A model generated the notes under the pieces. The model searched no databases. It saw nothing but the letters and a program-made list of their open reading frames with translations, and had not been told where the DNA came from. Below, piece by piece: positions 39,501-51,230 of a DNA stretch of 64,000 nt. Within the stretch, counting starts at the first letter, position 1. The number at the start of each line of letters is the position of its first letter. The translations under genes and the position numbers were made by a program. Origin of the DNA: Silurus meridionalis (Eukaryota > Chordata > Actinopteri > Siluriformes > Siluridae); the NCBI RefSeq assembly GCF_014805685.1, contig NC_060891.1, positions 3,573,001 through 3,637,000 on the forward strand, in the 5' to 3' direction.

Positions 39501-41297
39501 GAGAAAAGGGCTTTCTTCAGGCTCGTCTCAGGTCTCCATGCGAGCATTAACGTACACCTGAGTGCCAGGTACCTGCTGGACGGTGAGTCACGTTAACAAT
39601 CTATTCAAACGGTCAGATTAACGTGCAATTTACATTCGAGAGAAAGTGGAAATTAAGTGACTGTTTTTCTTTCTAAACTTGTCGATTTTAGTCTCTGTCG
39701 CATATCTATCAGCTTAATCATCACTTCCTGTTTGGTATTGATCAGATAACTGGTTTGAGAGGAAATGGGGTCCAAACGTGACCGAGTTCCAGCTGCGATT
39801 CGATGAAGAACTCACGAAAGGAGAAGGACCAAAGCGCTTAAGAAATCTCTATTTCCTTTATCTGATCGAGCTCCGTGCCCTTGCTAAAGTCCTGCCTTTC
39901 TTCGAGCGTCCCTCTGTCCATCTGTACACAGGCGAGGCAAAACAAGACAAGCAGGTTAAAGAGCTCGTCCTAGAGCTCCTCCGGACGACCAAGTAAGAGG
40001 TTATTTACAGTCAGTTATACAGTAAATTTTTCTAGATCTTTTTTTTTTTTTTAAAGCAAAACACTCCTCTAACATGATGCTACCATCCTATTGTTAGATT
40101 GTTCCATATATAACTATTATTATGCCCAAGCAGTTTTTCCCCCCTTTAATCTGACAATAGAATGATTTTTCAAAAGCCTGGTAATCTTCAGTCTGGTCAG
40201 TCTCAGGCATATGCCGGTTTTTAAGCAGCATTATGTACCTCACAAAGCAGCCTTTCAGGCCATGGTGATGTAGGACCCTCTTAGTGATCCTAGTAGTCCT
40301 TCAAAATTTCCTTTGTTTGTTAATTAAAATTTTTTTCCCCACTTCCAGGTCTTTCCCGTTACATTTTGACGAAACCACGCTGTTCGCGGGCGACAAGACC
40401 GAAGCAGCGAAACTAAAAGTCAGTACACGGCAGCTACAACTCATTAAAGTCAAAAAACACGTTAACGCACTGCATCTGACTGGTTCCTTTTCTCGTCTGT
40501 TCAACAGGATGACTTCAGGCTGACTTTCAAGAACATCTCCAAGATCATGGACTGCGTAGGATGCTTCAAGTGTCGACTGTGGGGCAAACTGCAGGTACGA
40601 ACAAAATGTGGGGAAACGCACCTGGTCTTTCATGTCTCCTTGACTGTTCGGAACAAGATATCACATGCTTGATGCTTTGTGTGTTTCTTGTATAGACCCA
40701 GGGGTTAGGGACAGCTCTGAAGATCCTGTTCTCGGAAAAGCAAATCGGAGCGCTTCCTCTGTCCGGCAGCGCCAAACCATCCTTCCAGCTGAATCGACAG
40801 GAGATCGTTTCTCTCTTTAACGCTTTCGGGAGGTACAGGCACCTTTTCGTGTGTTTATTTTTAGATTCAATCTATGTTGGCTAATCAGCTATGTTTAGAA
40901 AATAATTTCACTCCGCTGTAATGTATAAAGATAGATAGATACAACTTATGTGACAAATAATGGCTATTCTATTCTAATTAGACGTGTTAGTGAGAAAACG
41001 AGCAGGTACCATTCGGATACAATTCTATAGGGTACTATTTTCCTAGAAAAGAGCATCCCACAGGTTTTATTCCTTTTATACCACTGCAGGTTGCCAATCA
41101 TTATAGATTAGATTCAGAAATGAACAAGTATTTCTAGTTACATTTATAGCTATTCTTATTGTCCTTGCATAACACTCAGAAATCAAGGTAATTCATTAAC
41201 AATCAAATCATTTGGCTTAATTGATTTATCATTGTTCATTTATTTCAGAATCTCAACAAGCATTCGAGAGCTGGAAAACTTCCGGAAACTGTTATAA
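34151..41297 (+). CDS. ero1a: ER oxidoreductin 1 alpha, complete, 16 coding exons
   Basis: Exons: 34151-34258, 35060-35179, 35279-35362, 36384-36422, 36564-36640, 37417-37490, 38011-38131, 38778-38824, 38970-38981, 39382-39408, 39490-39582, 39746-39992, 40349-40418, 40508-40594, 40696-40832, 41249-41297 (TAA). They total 1392 nt, 463 residues (human 468). This FAD enzyme of the ER lumen reoxidises protein disulfide isomerase and passes electrons to O2, making H2O2. The signal peptide [12 protein letters not shown] opens exon 1. Cysteines match human with a constant offset of 2: C33/C35/C44/C46, shuttle C92-x4-C97, C102, regulatory C129, C164, C206, C239, and the active site DCVGCFKC (C389, C392, C395). 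FAD-contact residues are kept (R185, T187, W198, H253, R285, R298), as are both N-glycosylation sequons (N278, N382). All introns are GT/AG and in phase. A mobile-element copy lies in the 3' UTR and a minisatellite fills intron 3. Confidence 0.97.
34485..34761. mobile_element. Tc1-like MITE copy in ero1a intron 1
   Basis: Contains TGCACAAAGCCAGTTCTATA and AACATCTTCCCAGAAGAGTG and ends AGGCATCCACAAACTTTTGT followed by CTATATAGTG. Confidence 0.7.
35430..36300 (+). repeat. 33-nt GT-box minisatellite filling ero1a intron 3
   Basis: About 25 units of form TTCTAGTAAAGGGGTGTGGC plus CTGTTTCTTTAAA, regular at 35430-35940 and degenerate afterwards. Most units hold GTGTGGCC, and many hold GGGGTGTGGCC, which fits the KLF/Sp GT-box. 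It occupies nearly the whole intron between exons 3 and 4. Confidence 0.9.
36507..36558 (+). repeat. (TG)26 microsatellite at ero1a exon 5 acceptor
   Basis: Twenty-six TG units are followed only by AACAG and then exon 5 at 36564, so the repeat is the polypyrimidine region of that acceptor. Confidence 0.93.
37619..37968. mobile_element. Tc1-like MITE, full-length copy in ero1a intron 6
   Basis: Left end TATAGACAAAAGTTTGTGGA, right end CCCAATACTTTTGTCCATGT; the two are inverted copies. About 350 bp, no reading frame. It is the clearest copy of the family in the window. Confidence 0.8.
38970..38981 (+). CDS. ero1a: 12-nt microexon (coding exon 9) of ero1a
   Basis: The sequence shows TTGCAG before and GTATGG after a 12-nt block that enters and leaves in phase 1. 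It adds four residues (in the context SSGDGEGRG) and can be skipped without a frameshift. Inclusion is supported by spacing: with it, C206 to C239 is 33 residues, the same as human C208 to C241. The next exon (39382-39408) is only 27 nt and also phase 1 to 1. No transcript was available, so inclusion is inferred. Confidence 0.8.
39062..39290. mobile_element. Tc1-like MITE relic in ero1a intron 9
   Basis: Contains TTGGAACGCCGACTGCACC, TACATCAGTATCTGATTTTA and TGAATGAGCACAAAACTTCA, as in other copies. Both ends are lost. It separates the two microexons. Confidence 0.55.
39382..39408 (+). CDS. ero1a: 27-nt microexon (coding exon 10) of ero1a
   Basis: Preceded by TTTCAG and followed by GTAAGC. 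It encodes most of [10 protein letters not shown], matching the conserved FYSWLEG of human ERO1A and FYTWLEG of ERO1B, so it should be constitutive. Phase 1 on both sides. Confidence 0.88.
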
Positions 41298-42555
41298 GAG
41301 CTCAAGCAATGAAGTGACCTTGACCCAGAGTTGATATATTTTTCCTGTGGATAACCAGCCTGCTATTTTATCAACCAAGACATGTTCAACAATGTTTGTT
41401 TTTTCTGGATTTACTCACAAGTTAGCTGAAGATTAGAGTATGTTTCAGGACCTGTGACCTGATTCAGTAGGGTATCCGATGTTATTATGTGAAGAAACGG
41501 TGCTAATGCCAATTTTAAAGCCACCTCTCAGCATATACGCTATATGGACGAAAGATTGTAGACACCTCACCGTAGGATTTGTATTTCCTTTTTTCAAACA
41601 TTTCATTCACCATTAGTCCCCATTTGCTGTTAGAATAAAACTCCATTCTTCCGGGAAGATGCCCCACTAGATTTTGAAGTTTGGAGATTTGTGCTTATTC
41701 AGCCACAAGTGTGTTAGTAGTTGCAGCCTGTGTAAAAAAGGTGTTCATAAGAAAATGTAATGCTAGCGCATCTTAACATTCTATACACTTGTGTGCCTCC
41801 AGTTTTCTGTGAAGGAAGACACATGGCTAAAAAGTCAGTTGTGTCCTAAAACTTTTGTCCTCATAGAGTAGTTTTGTGTTCATTAGGGCATTTTAGATAT
41901 GTTTAGATGTCAAGCAATCTGGTAGCTATAAGCTAACTTGTTTAAATCCCCAACCACTAAACATGTCTTGGTTGATTGATTACAATCAGACCTTCTGGGA
42001 AAACTTCATTTAGACTCTCGAGAAACTTTACAATTGAAAGAGAAAGTCTTAGTAGATATCTACAGGCACCCCCAAACAAAATGCACACTGTAGGATTAAA
42101 TTTAGCATCTAGCACAATTTGCACTATGGCAAATCCTATGGAAGACTTTTGAAGGGAAGATAAGAATTATGACTCCTCCCACATAGGATTATTTATTTAT
42201 TTTTTTCCTCAGGGATATAAAAGACCACATCTTTGCGAGAATTAATGTGCATTCTATTTTGCGGATTTTTCTTTTCTATTTGTTATGATTTTTTTTTTTT
42301 TGCATATTGAATCACAATACTTGGTCCCTAATTCAATTGACGTCTGAAGATATTTGTCTATTAATTATGTAAAGAGGAAGTGACGAGTAAAAAGATTTAC
42401 ATGGAGATGCATAGAGATGTAAGAACTGTATTGTGACACTTTTTTTCGTGATAGTAATATATTGTCTCATCGTGTGCAATTTTTATTATCGCAATTTGAC
42501 AACAGATCTGTAAATGTGTTCATTCTTTAATAAAAAACAATGATTTACATGTATT
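41298..42555 (+). other. ero1a: 3' UTR of ero1a with polyadenylation signal
   Basis: It follows the TAA at 41295-41297. The first good plus-strand poly(A) signal is AATAAA at 42529-42534, giving a UTR of about 1.25 kb. A complete Tc1-like MITE copy sits inside at about 41529-41872. The end point is inferred from the signal. Confidence 0.65.
41529..41872. mobile_element. Tc1-like MITE, full-length copy inside ero1a 3' UTR
   Basis: Left end CTATATGGACGAAAGATTGT followed by AGACACCT, right end GTCCTAAAACTTTTGTCCTC. Contains TTCTTCCGGGAAGATGCCCC. It lies between the ero1a stop and its poly(A) signal. Confidence 0.75.
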
Positions 42556-42559
42556 CATT

Positions 42560-43460
42560 CTGCTGATGGTTTTAGTTCAGGATGTAGTTCTACATGTAGC
42601 AGGAAACCAGATTATGGGCGGAAATCTTGAAGACGCACATTCGAGATTTGAGCGTAAGCCAAACCGACCAGAAAGAAAGAAAGAAAAAGATTGTTGTCTG
42701 GGAGGCAGGCATGTGACTTAGACAGCCCTGCAGCCAATCGGATTTCAGCAAGACACAAAAGAACGAATGCAAGCTGAGATTAAGCTTTCAGAATGCTAAG
42801 ATTGGTGTGTTTGTGAGAGGATATAAAGAAGCAGAGTGTAATGAGCACAAGTCATATAGCGATATTACAGTGATGTCCTTGAGTTAAAGGGGAGAAACAC
42901 AAGGTAAAATATTACTTTAGTATAAGTTTCCCTTTAAACTTTCACTTAAGTAAAAGTACAAAAGTTTTTGCTTTCCAATTTATTATCCAAATTATTTATT
43001 ATGGCTATAATGTTACTATTGTCATTGTTGTCACTTTGCTTAATCAACTCAGTTTTTGTGAGAAGAATAAAAAGATTGATTTCTATTACAATTATCATGA
43101 TCTCAAAACCTTTTCAACTACTTCATGCAAATAAGGCGACGAGTGTTGTGGCAAGTTCGAGTCAGGAGTTTCTTCCATGATTTATTCCTCTCAAAATGTT
43201 CTGCTTGCTGTTGACTGACTGGTGACACGCAGTTTGACCGGTTTAGCTTTAATCCGCTCATAAATAAAAGACTGATTTTTTGCAAAAAAGTAAGATATTT
43301 GTATTTAAAAGTCTGCTGAAATTCTAAAACTAAAAAGTACTGGCCTGTAATCTATTCTGGTTTGTTATATGATTCTAAAACTGCATCTAAAAGACAATTT
43401 GGTGTTAAAACATTCCTTTGTGGATACGGTGGTTAAACTTTAAGGCTTATTTACTGTTTA
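42560..43460. other. Intergenic stretch between ero1a and gpr137c
   Basis: AT-rich sequence after the ero1a poly(A) signal. No gene, RNA or clear element was recognised. Confidence 0.5.
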
Positions 43461-43467
43461 TACACAC

Positions 43468-43850
43468 AAACTATGGATTAAAAAGTATTTGGACACCTGC
43501 CATATATGGTTCTTCCCCAAAGTGTTACCACAAAGTTGGAGGCACACAATTGTATAGGACGTCTTCCCTTCACTTCTAGGAGACCCAAACCTGTTCACAA
43601 AACCAACTCCATATAGTTTACATGGATTGAGTAGCCAGCTATAGAGCTCTGACCTCAATCCTATAAAACATATTTAGAATAAATTGGAACACTGACTGTA
43701 TCCAAGGTCTCCCCACCTGACTTTACTAAACACCCATGTGGCTGAATGAGCACAAATCTCCACAAGCATACTCCATGTGAAACATCTTCCCAGAAGAGTG
43801 GAGGTTACTATTCGAGCAAGTCAGAAGTAACTATGCGTGATACAATATAT
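43468..43850. mobile_element. Tc1-like MITE copy
   Basis: It begins ATGGATTAAAAAGTATTTGG followed by ACACCTGCCATATATGG and contains ACATCTTCCCAGAAGAGTGG. The right end is degraded. Confidence 0.7.
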
Positions 43851-45025
43851 GTAATGTAAACCTGAAAACTCTGAACTCCATACACTCCATAACACACTGA
43901 AATATGGTGATGAAAACATCATGCTGGTCTGAGTGCTGTTTTTTTTTTATCCTTGAAACTCAGGATTCCTGTTAAAAGTGAAGAATGGAAAACATTTTCG
44001 ATCCCAAAAAAAAAATCTAATCAAATAAAAACAGTGCAGTATGATTTTTATTTCATTATTTTTCTTGGTAGTGCTCACATTTTAAAACTATGAACATGGA
44101 TAAAAAAAAAGGTATTACATTCATCAGGCATGAACAAAAAAAAAGAAAAATCGAAAAGAAAAAGAATTTCTCAGTATTTCTAACAAAGAAAGAAGAGCGG
44201 ATATGGTCGTTATTACCGAGACCCCCATTGCGCGAACGTGTAAACCTTGCAAAACCGAATGCCGTTCCTGTGCAATAGTTCAAGGTGATTGTAGCTGCAT
44301 CCTTTCACCTGTGTTAAACTTACAAACAAAAAAAGCTTCACACACACACATATACACACACAAAACTCAGAAATTAATACACTATTTTGCTCACAAACCC
44401 TGTGGAAGCCATTCATAAAGAAAAATCAAAGCATACAACTTCTATAAAAGCCAATACTATTGTGGATTCAATCATAGATCGAGAAGAAGGAGATGATTCA
44501 TACAATCATGATTGCGTTCACTCAACCGATTGGCGATTTTTTTTTTCTTTCTATTCACATAAAACATTTAATGCAAAACCAAACATGGGGAAAGGAATGA
44601 ATTGGATTTATCAAATGTAAAAAAAAGTCCCCATTGATTTAGACTGAAAACTCATGGTGTGCAACATCTGCTTAGTGCAACATCTACTTGAATCACCATG
44701 CAGCTAAACTTTAGCATGTTTTATACCACAAGGTTGTTCATTAGCTTTCTCAACGAAATGGATTTGTTGATTGAAATTGTTGCTACTGAAGAAAGAAAGA
44801 AATTAAACTTGAACGTGACATTTGATTAGCATTAATGAAAGGACTCTCCAGTGTCAGTGAAACGTTATAAAGCAAGAACCAAGTTGTTTGGTGAATGTTA
44901 AATATACGTGTTATTTAATAAATCAAACGTCACATTCGTTAGAAAATTCAATTTCTGTGGTAAAAGAAGAATGAAAAAAAAAAAAAAAAACGTGTTACTG
45001 GAAAATCATCAGGTTTGTACATAAG

Positions 45026-45271
45026 TCCTAAGAGGCCATGCATTATATTTTTCTCTTTCTTCTTTGTCATCACAACTCCCCCCCCCCCCCCCCCCCCCCC
45101 CCACGAGTTCTCAATGTCAAAACCTGTTTTCTCTCAACATAATTGTATTGTAATCATTTGAAATGTTTCTGATGTATATCATGAAGTGCTCTTTTGCTGA
45201 ATACACATAAAAGGTACTTTATCATGAGGAAACAAGAAAGAAAAAAAATGATAATGCATGGCCTCTTAGGA
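45026..45271. repeat. 246-bp inverted-repeat module with poly-C in the loop
   Basis: TCCTAAGAGGCCATGCATTA plus T (45026-45046) is repeated exactly, inverted, at 45251-45271, and complementarity continues imperfectly inward for roughly 20 more nt through T-rich/A-rich arms. The spacer holds an uninterrupted run of 25 C (45078-45102). It could be a small MITE or a folded 3' UTR element of gpr137c. Confidence 0.85.
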
Positions 45272-45316
45272 TTTCTGTAGGTTTGAGATGCACATCTTAT
45301 GTTTTACACTGTACCC

Positions 45317-46235
45317 AGTGAGCGGCCATTATTTTGTGTGCGATTCCGCTGTTAACTGGTAGCAAGCCTGATTGTAATTATGTGAATGACTACTGATAAA
45401 CATCCCTAAGCCCTGCCTCCCAATGCTAACTCGTAGTGCTACACCAGAAAACAAATTAAAAGAGTTGCAATGGAACTACATTATGAAGCTGTGGTGCAAA
45501 CGAATAAATAAAGAATGTAGAAAAGGACGCATCTGTGTCGGATCAAATGTTCTTCGTGAGGTGAAAGTTTTTTGGGTCAATCTGATTAACCACCAATATA
45601 ATGAAAACAGAAAGGTTACTTCAGCTTGGACTCAGTTTGCTGAAAAGCCTGTAAACACAAATTTAAAAAAAGGGGGAATTATGGCCACTGTGACTGCTTA
45701 TGTACAAACATTATGCACTAAAAATATACGGCCGCACCAATCAATTTTGATACAGCACTGATGATCAGCTGACACCAGATAGTGATGTTTGTTGGTGAAA
45801 ACATCGCGTTTCATGATTTGCTTTAGGTAACACAAAAGCCTGATGTGCAAACGGCCATTCATCTACCAAGCAATCAAGTGGCAGCAACCCAATGCATCAA
45901 ATCAAGCAGATTTTGGCCAAATAATTCAGGTAGTGTTTATCGGAATGGGGAGGAATAATGCGATTTTAATGCCAGACTGCTTAAAGAACCTCAGGTACAC
46001 CTGGATATCATGAGATTTCCACAAACAGCATCATTATCTCTTTGTAACCATGGTGAGCTGAGGAATATGTCAACAATGGAGCACTGCATCAGGTTCCACT
46101 CCTGTCAGCCAAGAGCAAGAATTCAGGCAAGCAAAATAAGCAATACTTGGAATCGGATGAATGCGGCTCTAAAGAAAATATATAATGGCACCCCCATGTT
46201 AAATAGTACAATGCGCTTACTAGTGAGATGTTAGT
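45317..46235 (+). mobile_element. Decayed Tc1-like transposon fragments
   Basis: Contains CCAGTGAGCGGCCATTATTT, CAAGTGGCAGCAACCCAATG followed by CATC, GAGATTTCCACAAACAGCAT, and GGTTCCACTCCTGTCAGCCA followed by AGAGCAAGAA. These are landmarks of a common teleost Tc1-like element, but the order is scrambled and the frame is broken. The 112-codon frame at 45423 shows no intact DDE domain. Confidence 0.6.
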
Positions 46236-46714
46236 ACCATTAATTCGGTCGCATACACACTTATACATTCATTCACATGTCATAAAAATAGATCTTTCCA
46301 AGAACATTCGTCATATCTGAAGATTCGTTTGAACATTTTCACGTCTCAAACGACGCGTCATCGTCTTTACTGTTTATGCTAACGGTCTATGTTTGACTTC
46401 TCCCTTCACGCCATCCTGAAGAACACTTTCAACCCGTGCTCTGAAAGTTCTCAGTACAAGGAGCAGGCTCTTAAAGGTTGGAAACCAGAGGAATTTTAGG
46501 ACATGGCCATGCTGAACCCCATGAACATAAAGGAATTGTGCAGATCAATTATTGGTCCTCATATTAGTCAGATCCTTGGGAAATTAGCGATACTACATGG
46601 GGAGCACCGAATGACCTTCTTATTATCTCGCATCTCTCCAGTCCCTTTTTTTTGAGCCGCTGAATATTTGAAAATACAAAGAGGTTTTGAACCATACGCA
46701 TCTCCTGCACCTGT

Positions 46715-48573
46715 CTAAGGTCCACAGAGTCTTGTCCGTTCCGTTTCATACTCCAGACTGGTGGTTGAGTTCTGTGGGGTAATGTAGTGAGTCTGAGAGC
46801 TGGAGTAACAGTCCTGTGGGGTGGAGTAGTAGTTGTGGTGATGGCTGGTCTGTACGCTCCCATAGGGCAGGAGCAGTGGAGCAGTGGGGGTATGAGGTGC
46901 GGTGAACGTGAAGCTTCCAGTCTTCTGGATGGACCCGTACCAACTTGCGCCCAGCTGAGACGACGAAGTCATCGTACCGCTGCGGAAAAGAGTAAGACGA
47001 GAAAAAACAAGGAAGGGCGTTCCTTTATATGAACGATGTCGTTTTTTACACTCGGCTTAAGGCTGCTGATTCAGCAGTGATTGCATTTCAGTGTGGCACT
47101 ACTGCAAGACAGTAACGAAAGGGAATTTTAATGTGACAGGGAATTGCATCTACTACTTTGGCATTACTTTTGTGAAGGAATTTTCTCTGCATTAAACATT
47201 ACAGTCGTGAGCTTTGAAAGCACCAGGCAAAATCTAAATAAACAGTTACATAGTTAAATAGTGCTTACAACGTGCTCACATTAAGTTACACAGTGTATCA
47301 ATTGGACTTGGTGTCTTCTTAAATGTTGCTTCTACAATTTGCAAAAAAAAAAAGGCAGAATGAAGTTATTGAAGTTGTACAGTGTCTACAATTATACACT
47401 GTTAATATATGCTTTTTCTTTCTTTCCATGCTTCCTTTCTTCCTTCCTTTTTTTCTTTCCATGCTTCCTTTCTTCCTTCCTTTTTTTTTCTTTCCATGCT
47501 TCCTTCCTTCATTCCTTCTCTTCTTCCTTTTTTTTTCTTTCCATGCTTCCTTCTTTCCTTCCTTTTTTTTCTTTCCATTCTTCCTTTCTTCTTTCCTTTC
47601 CATCCTTCCTCAGATTTTTAGCTGTAATGTTTTTATTCAGTTTTAGTTCCTTCCTTGTCTTTCCTTTCCTTCTACTTTCCTTAGTCCCTTCCTTCTTTTT
47701 TTTCCACTTTTCTCTCTTTCCTTAGCTCCTTCCTTCCTTTTTCAGTTTTTTCTGCTGTAAATGTTTTATCCAGTTTTAGTTCCTTCCTTCCTACCTTCCT
47801 TAGTCCCTTCCTTAAATATTGTTTCCTTTTTTCCTTCTTTTGTACTTTCCTTAGTTCCTTCCTTCCTACTTTCCTTAGTCTCTTCCTTCCTTTCTTTATT
47901 CCCTTTTCCTTTCTTCCTTCTTTTCTTAGTCCCTTCCTTCTTTCTTTTTCCTTCCTTTCTTAGTTCCTTCCTTCTTTCTTTCTCTCTTTTTTCTTTCTTT
48001 CTCTTTCTTTCTTTCCTCTCCAATATTAAATGACCCATTATCCTAAGTATTGGGCATTTTTTTGTACATAAAAAAAAAACAACATTTTCTACTTTTACTG
48101 TGTGTACAAACCTTCCCCTTTCACTCCTGGAGCTGATGCTTCTGGACAGGTCATCGTCACTATCGTAGCGTCTTGGATTGTCGAAGAAGTACGCCCTGGA
48201 GTTGAAACTGTGGCTGTGGATCATGCCACCTGGTGCCTAAAAACAAAACAAAACAAAAAAACATCTGTTGGTCTCTGTGGATTTTTCCCACTCGACTGAG
48301 TCAAGGCCGATGTGACTCATTAATTCTGTCTGACAGGACTAACGCCGTCCCGCAGAGCTTAAAAGAGAAGATTTGTGCGGATCGTCACGGAGGAAACGCC
48401 TGGCAGCAGAGTAAGAGGAAGAAGTGGTCCATCTCACCAGGTTTTGATTGGGCCGCTGAACTCTGAAGAACACCACGAGGAGGGTGGTGGGGACAAACTC
48501 CCAGAAAAACAGAACAATTCCGAACACCATGTAGGCCTTCCCGCTGATCTTCTCCACATCAGTCTACAAGCAT

Positions 48574-48609
<36 letters not shown>

Positions 48610-51171
48610 CACATTAGAAGGATGCAATCTAAAAGCATAACCACAGCAAAATATTTAATTAAATAATGAGTCAGGATTCCAATCTATAAATCAATAATTC
48701 AGAAATGAAATTAAAAAATTAAGAAATAAACTGTCTCGTAATTCCAATCTTATATTTCACAGTCCATATCTCCAGCATTTGTGCATACTGATGTGTTGAG
48801 CCTCTTTAAAGTAAATCTTAGCTTAAATGTTATTTATTTCAGGATTATTTACAATCCAACACATTAGCATCAATTTATAAAAATTTTTAGTTTGTTTGTT
48901 TGACATCTTTTGAGGTGTCTTTGTTTTTTTTTTTTTTCTTCAGTATCTCCATCACTCAGGGCACAAAGGCCATGCTTTAAAACTCTTCTCTTTTCTGGCA
49001 CCAACTTGCTGGAACATATTTCCAAACAGGTAAGACACAAAGATCTAGCTGTTCCAGGAGTACTTTAATTAGCCCTTAAAAAAATTAATGAACAAAAATG
49101 TATAAATAAATAGGATTTATTTTAACTCGTTTCTGCTTGTGCTGTTAGCATTTCGACAAGCAATAAAATGCCAGCGGTGAACAGAAATATGTTCACAGAT
49201 CCTGGTTGCCAACATTTTCCCTCCCAACATGAACAGGCAATGAACAGGTGACATGCATTGATGTTTAGAGACTTTAAAGCACTATTGTAAGTCGTGGTGG
49301 ATAAGAAGGGGGGGTTGCCATACGCCAGAAATGTAAATACTCAAATGACAGGAGAGTCTGATTGATTTTGCTCAGCAAGAAATGAATTGAAACTTGAACA
49401 TTGCTGGAGAAGGTACCTGGTCGGAGAAGCTGTACCAGCCGTAGCTGAACGGAGTGGCCCGGTCTTTGGGAGATACGGCCACTATGGCGAGATTATAGCA
49501 CGCTCTCGATGTGTACAGCAGCACAACCGCTGCTCCGGTGGCTGTGGCCTGACACACTGATGTCCCCTGAAGCACATGAAAACTTAGTCGCTGGTTAAAT
49601 AATAAACGGTCCTTTGCATTTTCTTTTATCTTTTACTGCATCTTTCATGTAAATTCAGTAGAATTTACATTCCCAGGAATTTCTTACTACACCTGTATAT
49701 ATTCCTGAACTGGCAGTTCGGTCAGGCTAGCACTCGAGAAATTAGCACAATGACAAGAGGATTTTATTCCAAATAACCTAGGAATTTCCTCTTGCATCAT
49801 CGTACCTTCGACTCCAGATAGACGTTTGCCGAGGACATCTTGGCAAGTTTACAGATGCAGGTGGCAAGCGAGATGGCGCACAGCACGAAGAGGCTGTCGT
49901 TGATTAGCACACGAGCCAGAACTATGTGCTTTGCATTGCTGGCTTCCATGTTCTTCTGGGTCAGCACCATAAGAGAGCATGTAACGTTCACCACCAGGAA
50001 GAAGAGGCTGATGAACAAGAAGGCCAACTTCAGCGGCGTCCTTTGAGGAGACAACTTGTTAAGGGAAGGACTCCAGAAAACAAATTCTGTTGTTTATTTG
50101 TACCATATTAGCTGACCAGCTTTATGGTACATATACACACACATCATAATAGTTGTCAAAATTAACAATACAATTTTTTCCAACATTTAAAACTTAGTTT
50201 ATTAGGGCACCATCATATCCTTCAATCCTAACTTACAGACAGCACAAATTTCAGTCCAGAAAAAGTCACATGACTAAAGGCCTTCTTTGCCTAATCTGTT
50301 GGAACACAAAACTTTCAGTGCCTTCCAATCATTCCGGAGCCGTTTGTATCATCACCGTCCCCTTTATTTATTTATTTATTTATTGAGTGGGAGTGACACA
50401 AAGAACCAAAAAAAAAGAACTAAAATACGTCACTTTAATGACTAATTTAAGATTTGACACCTCAAAGTTCCATTAAGTTGAAAGCTGCCCAAATAGGAAG
50501 TAAACTTCTTAAGTGTTATTTCCCAAAATAAGCATGGATACAAGGAAGGGAACAATTGAATGACACCCAACCAATTATTTAATCAACTAACCAACCATTG
50601 AACAAACCATTCAGCCAGCCAACCAACCATCGGTCCATCCATCCATCCATCCATCCATCCAGCCAATTAGAGATAAATCAGCCGTCCTTGAGGTTTCTTA
50701 TAGTGGTTACATTTAAGGTCACACTTGTCCTCTAAGATGAAGTTGGAAGACATTCAAGTAATAAAAAGGTGGATGGTTCTAACACAATTTGAAAATAAGT
50801 TATCTGCAATATTATAATCATTTGATACTCAAAAAAGTATTTTAATCCTTATCATGATAGGGAAACATCCATTTTCTTTCACCTAATCAGTCTGTTCTCA
50901 GGTTTTGTCCGAGCGCCAGTCCGTCTACAGTCTCATGGTGCATCAGTCTCATCAGTTTCAACCATTTGTTTTGTTTCATTTTGTCTGACTGCACTATTGG
51001 TTTTGTAGTTGTTATCTCATGTATTTGATCTGTGATCAACGGTCCGTGCCAATAATTCAAGGAAAAACAATGTACTGGAAGTGACATAAGCGAGTTTGAA
51101 GGTTTCATAGCACTTACTTGTATTTGCTGAGTTCTGGGGAATATTTCGCTTTGGCTTTACACATGATCTGT

Positions 51172-51230
<59 letters not shown>

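Larger units (their letters stand above)
44030..46714 (-). other. gpr137c: Probable 3' UTR and downstream flank of gpr137c
   Basis: Downstream of the gpr137c TAG (46717-46715) the first clear minus-strand AATAAA is at 44052-44047. If used, the 3' UTR is about 2.7 kb. It would then contain a decayed Tc1-like element (45317-46235), a 246-bp inverted-repeat module with a 25-base C run (G run in the transcript), and scattered A-rich tracts. No other gene was recognised here. The end point is uncertain. Confidence 0.4.

Noticed and set aside
45423..45761. 112-codon frame as a small gene
   Set aside because: No recognisable domain, and it overlaps Tc1-like landmarks; most likely a chance frame in a decayed element.
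47323..48224. Several 90-150-codon frames rich in Phe/Ser or Lys/Arg/Glu
   Set aside because: They are produced by the polypyrimidine tract; the minus-strand one merely runs from gpr137c exon 6 into the intron.
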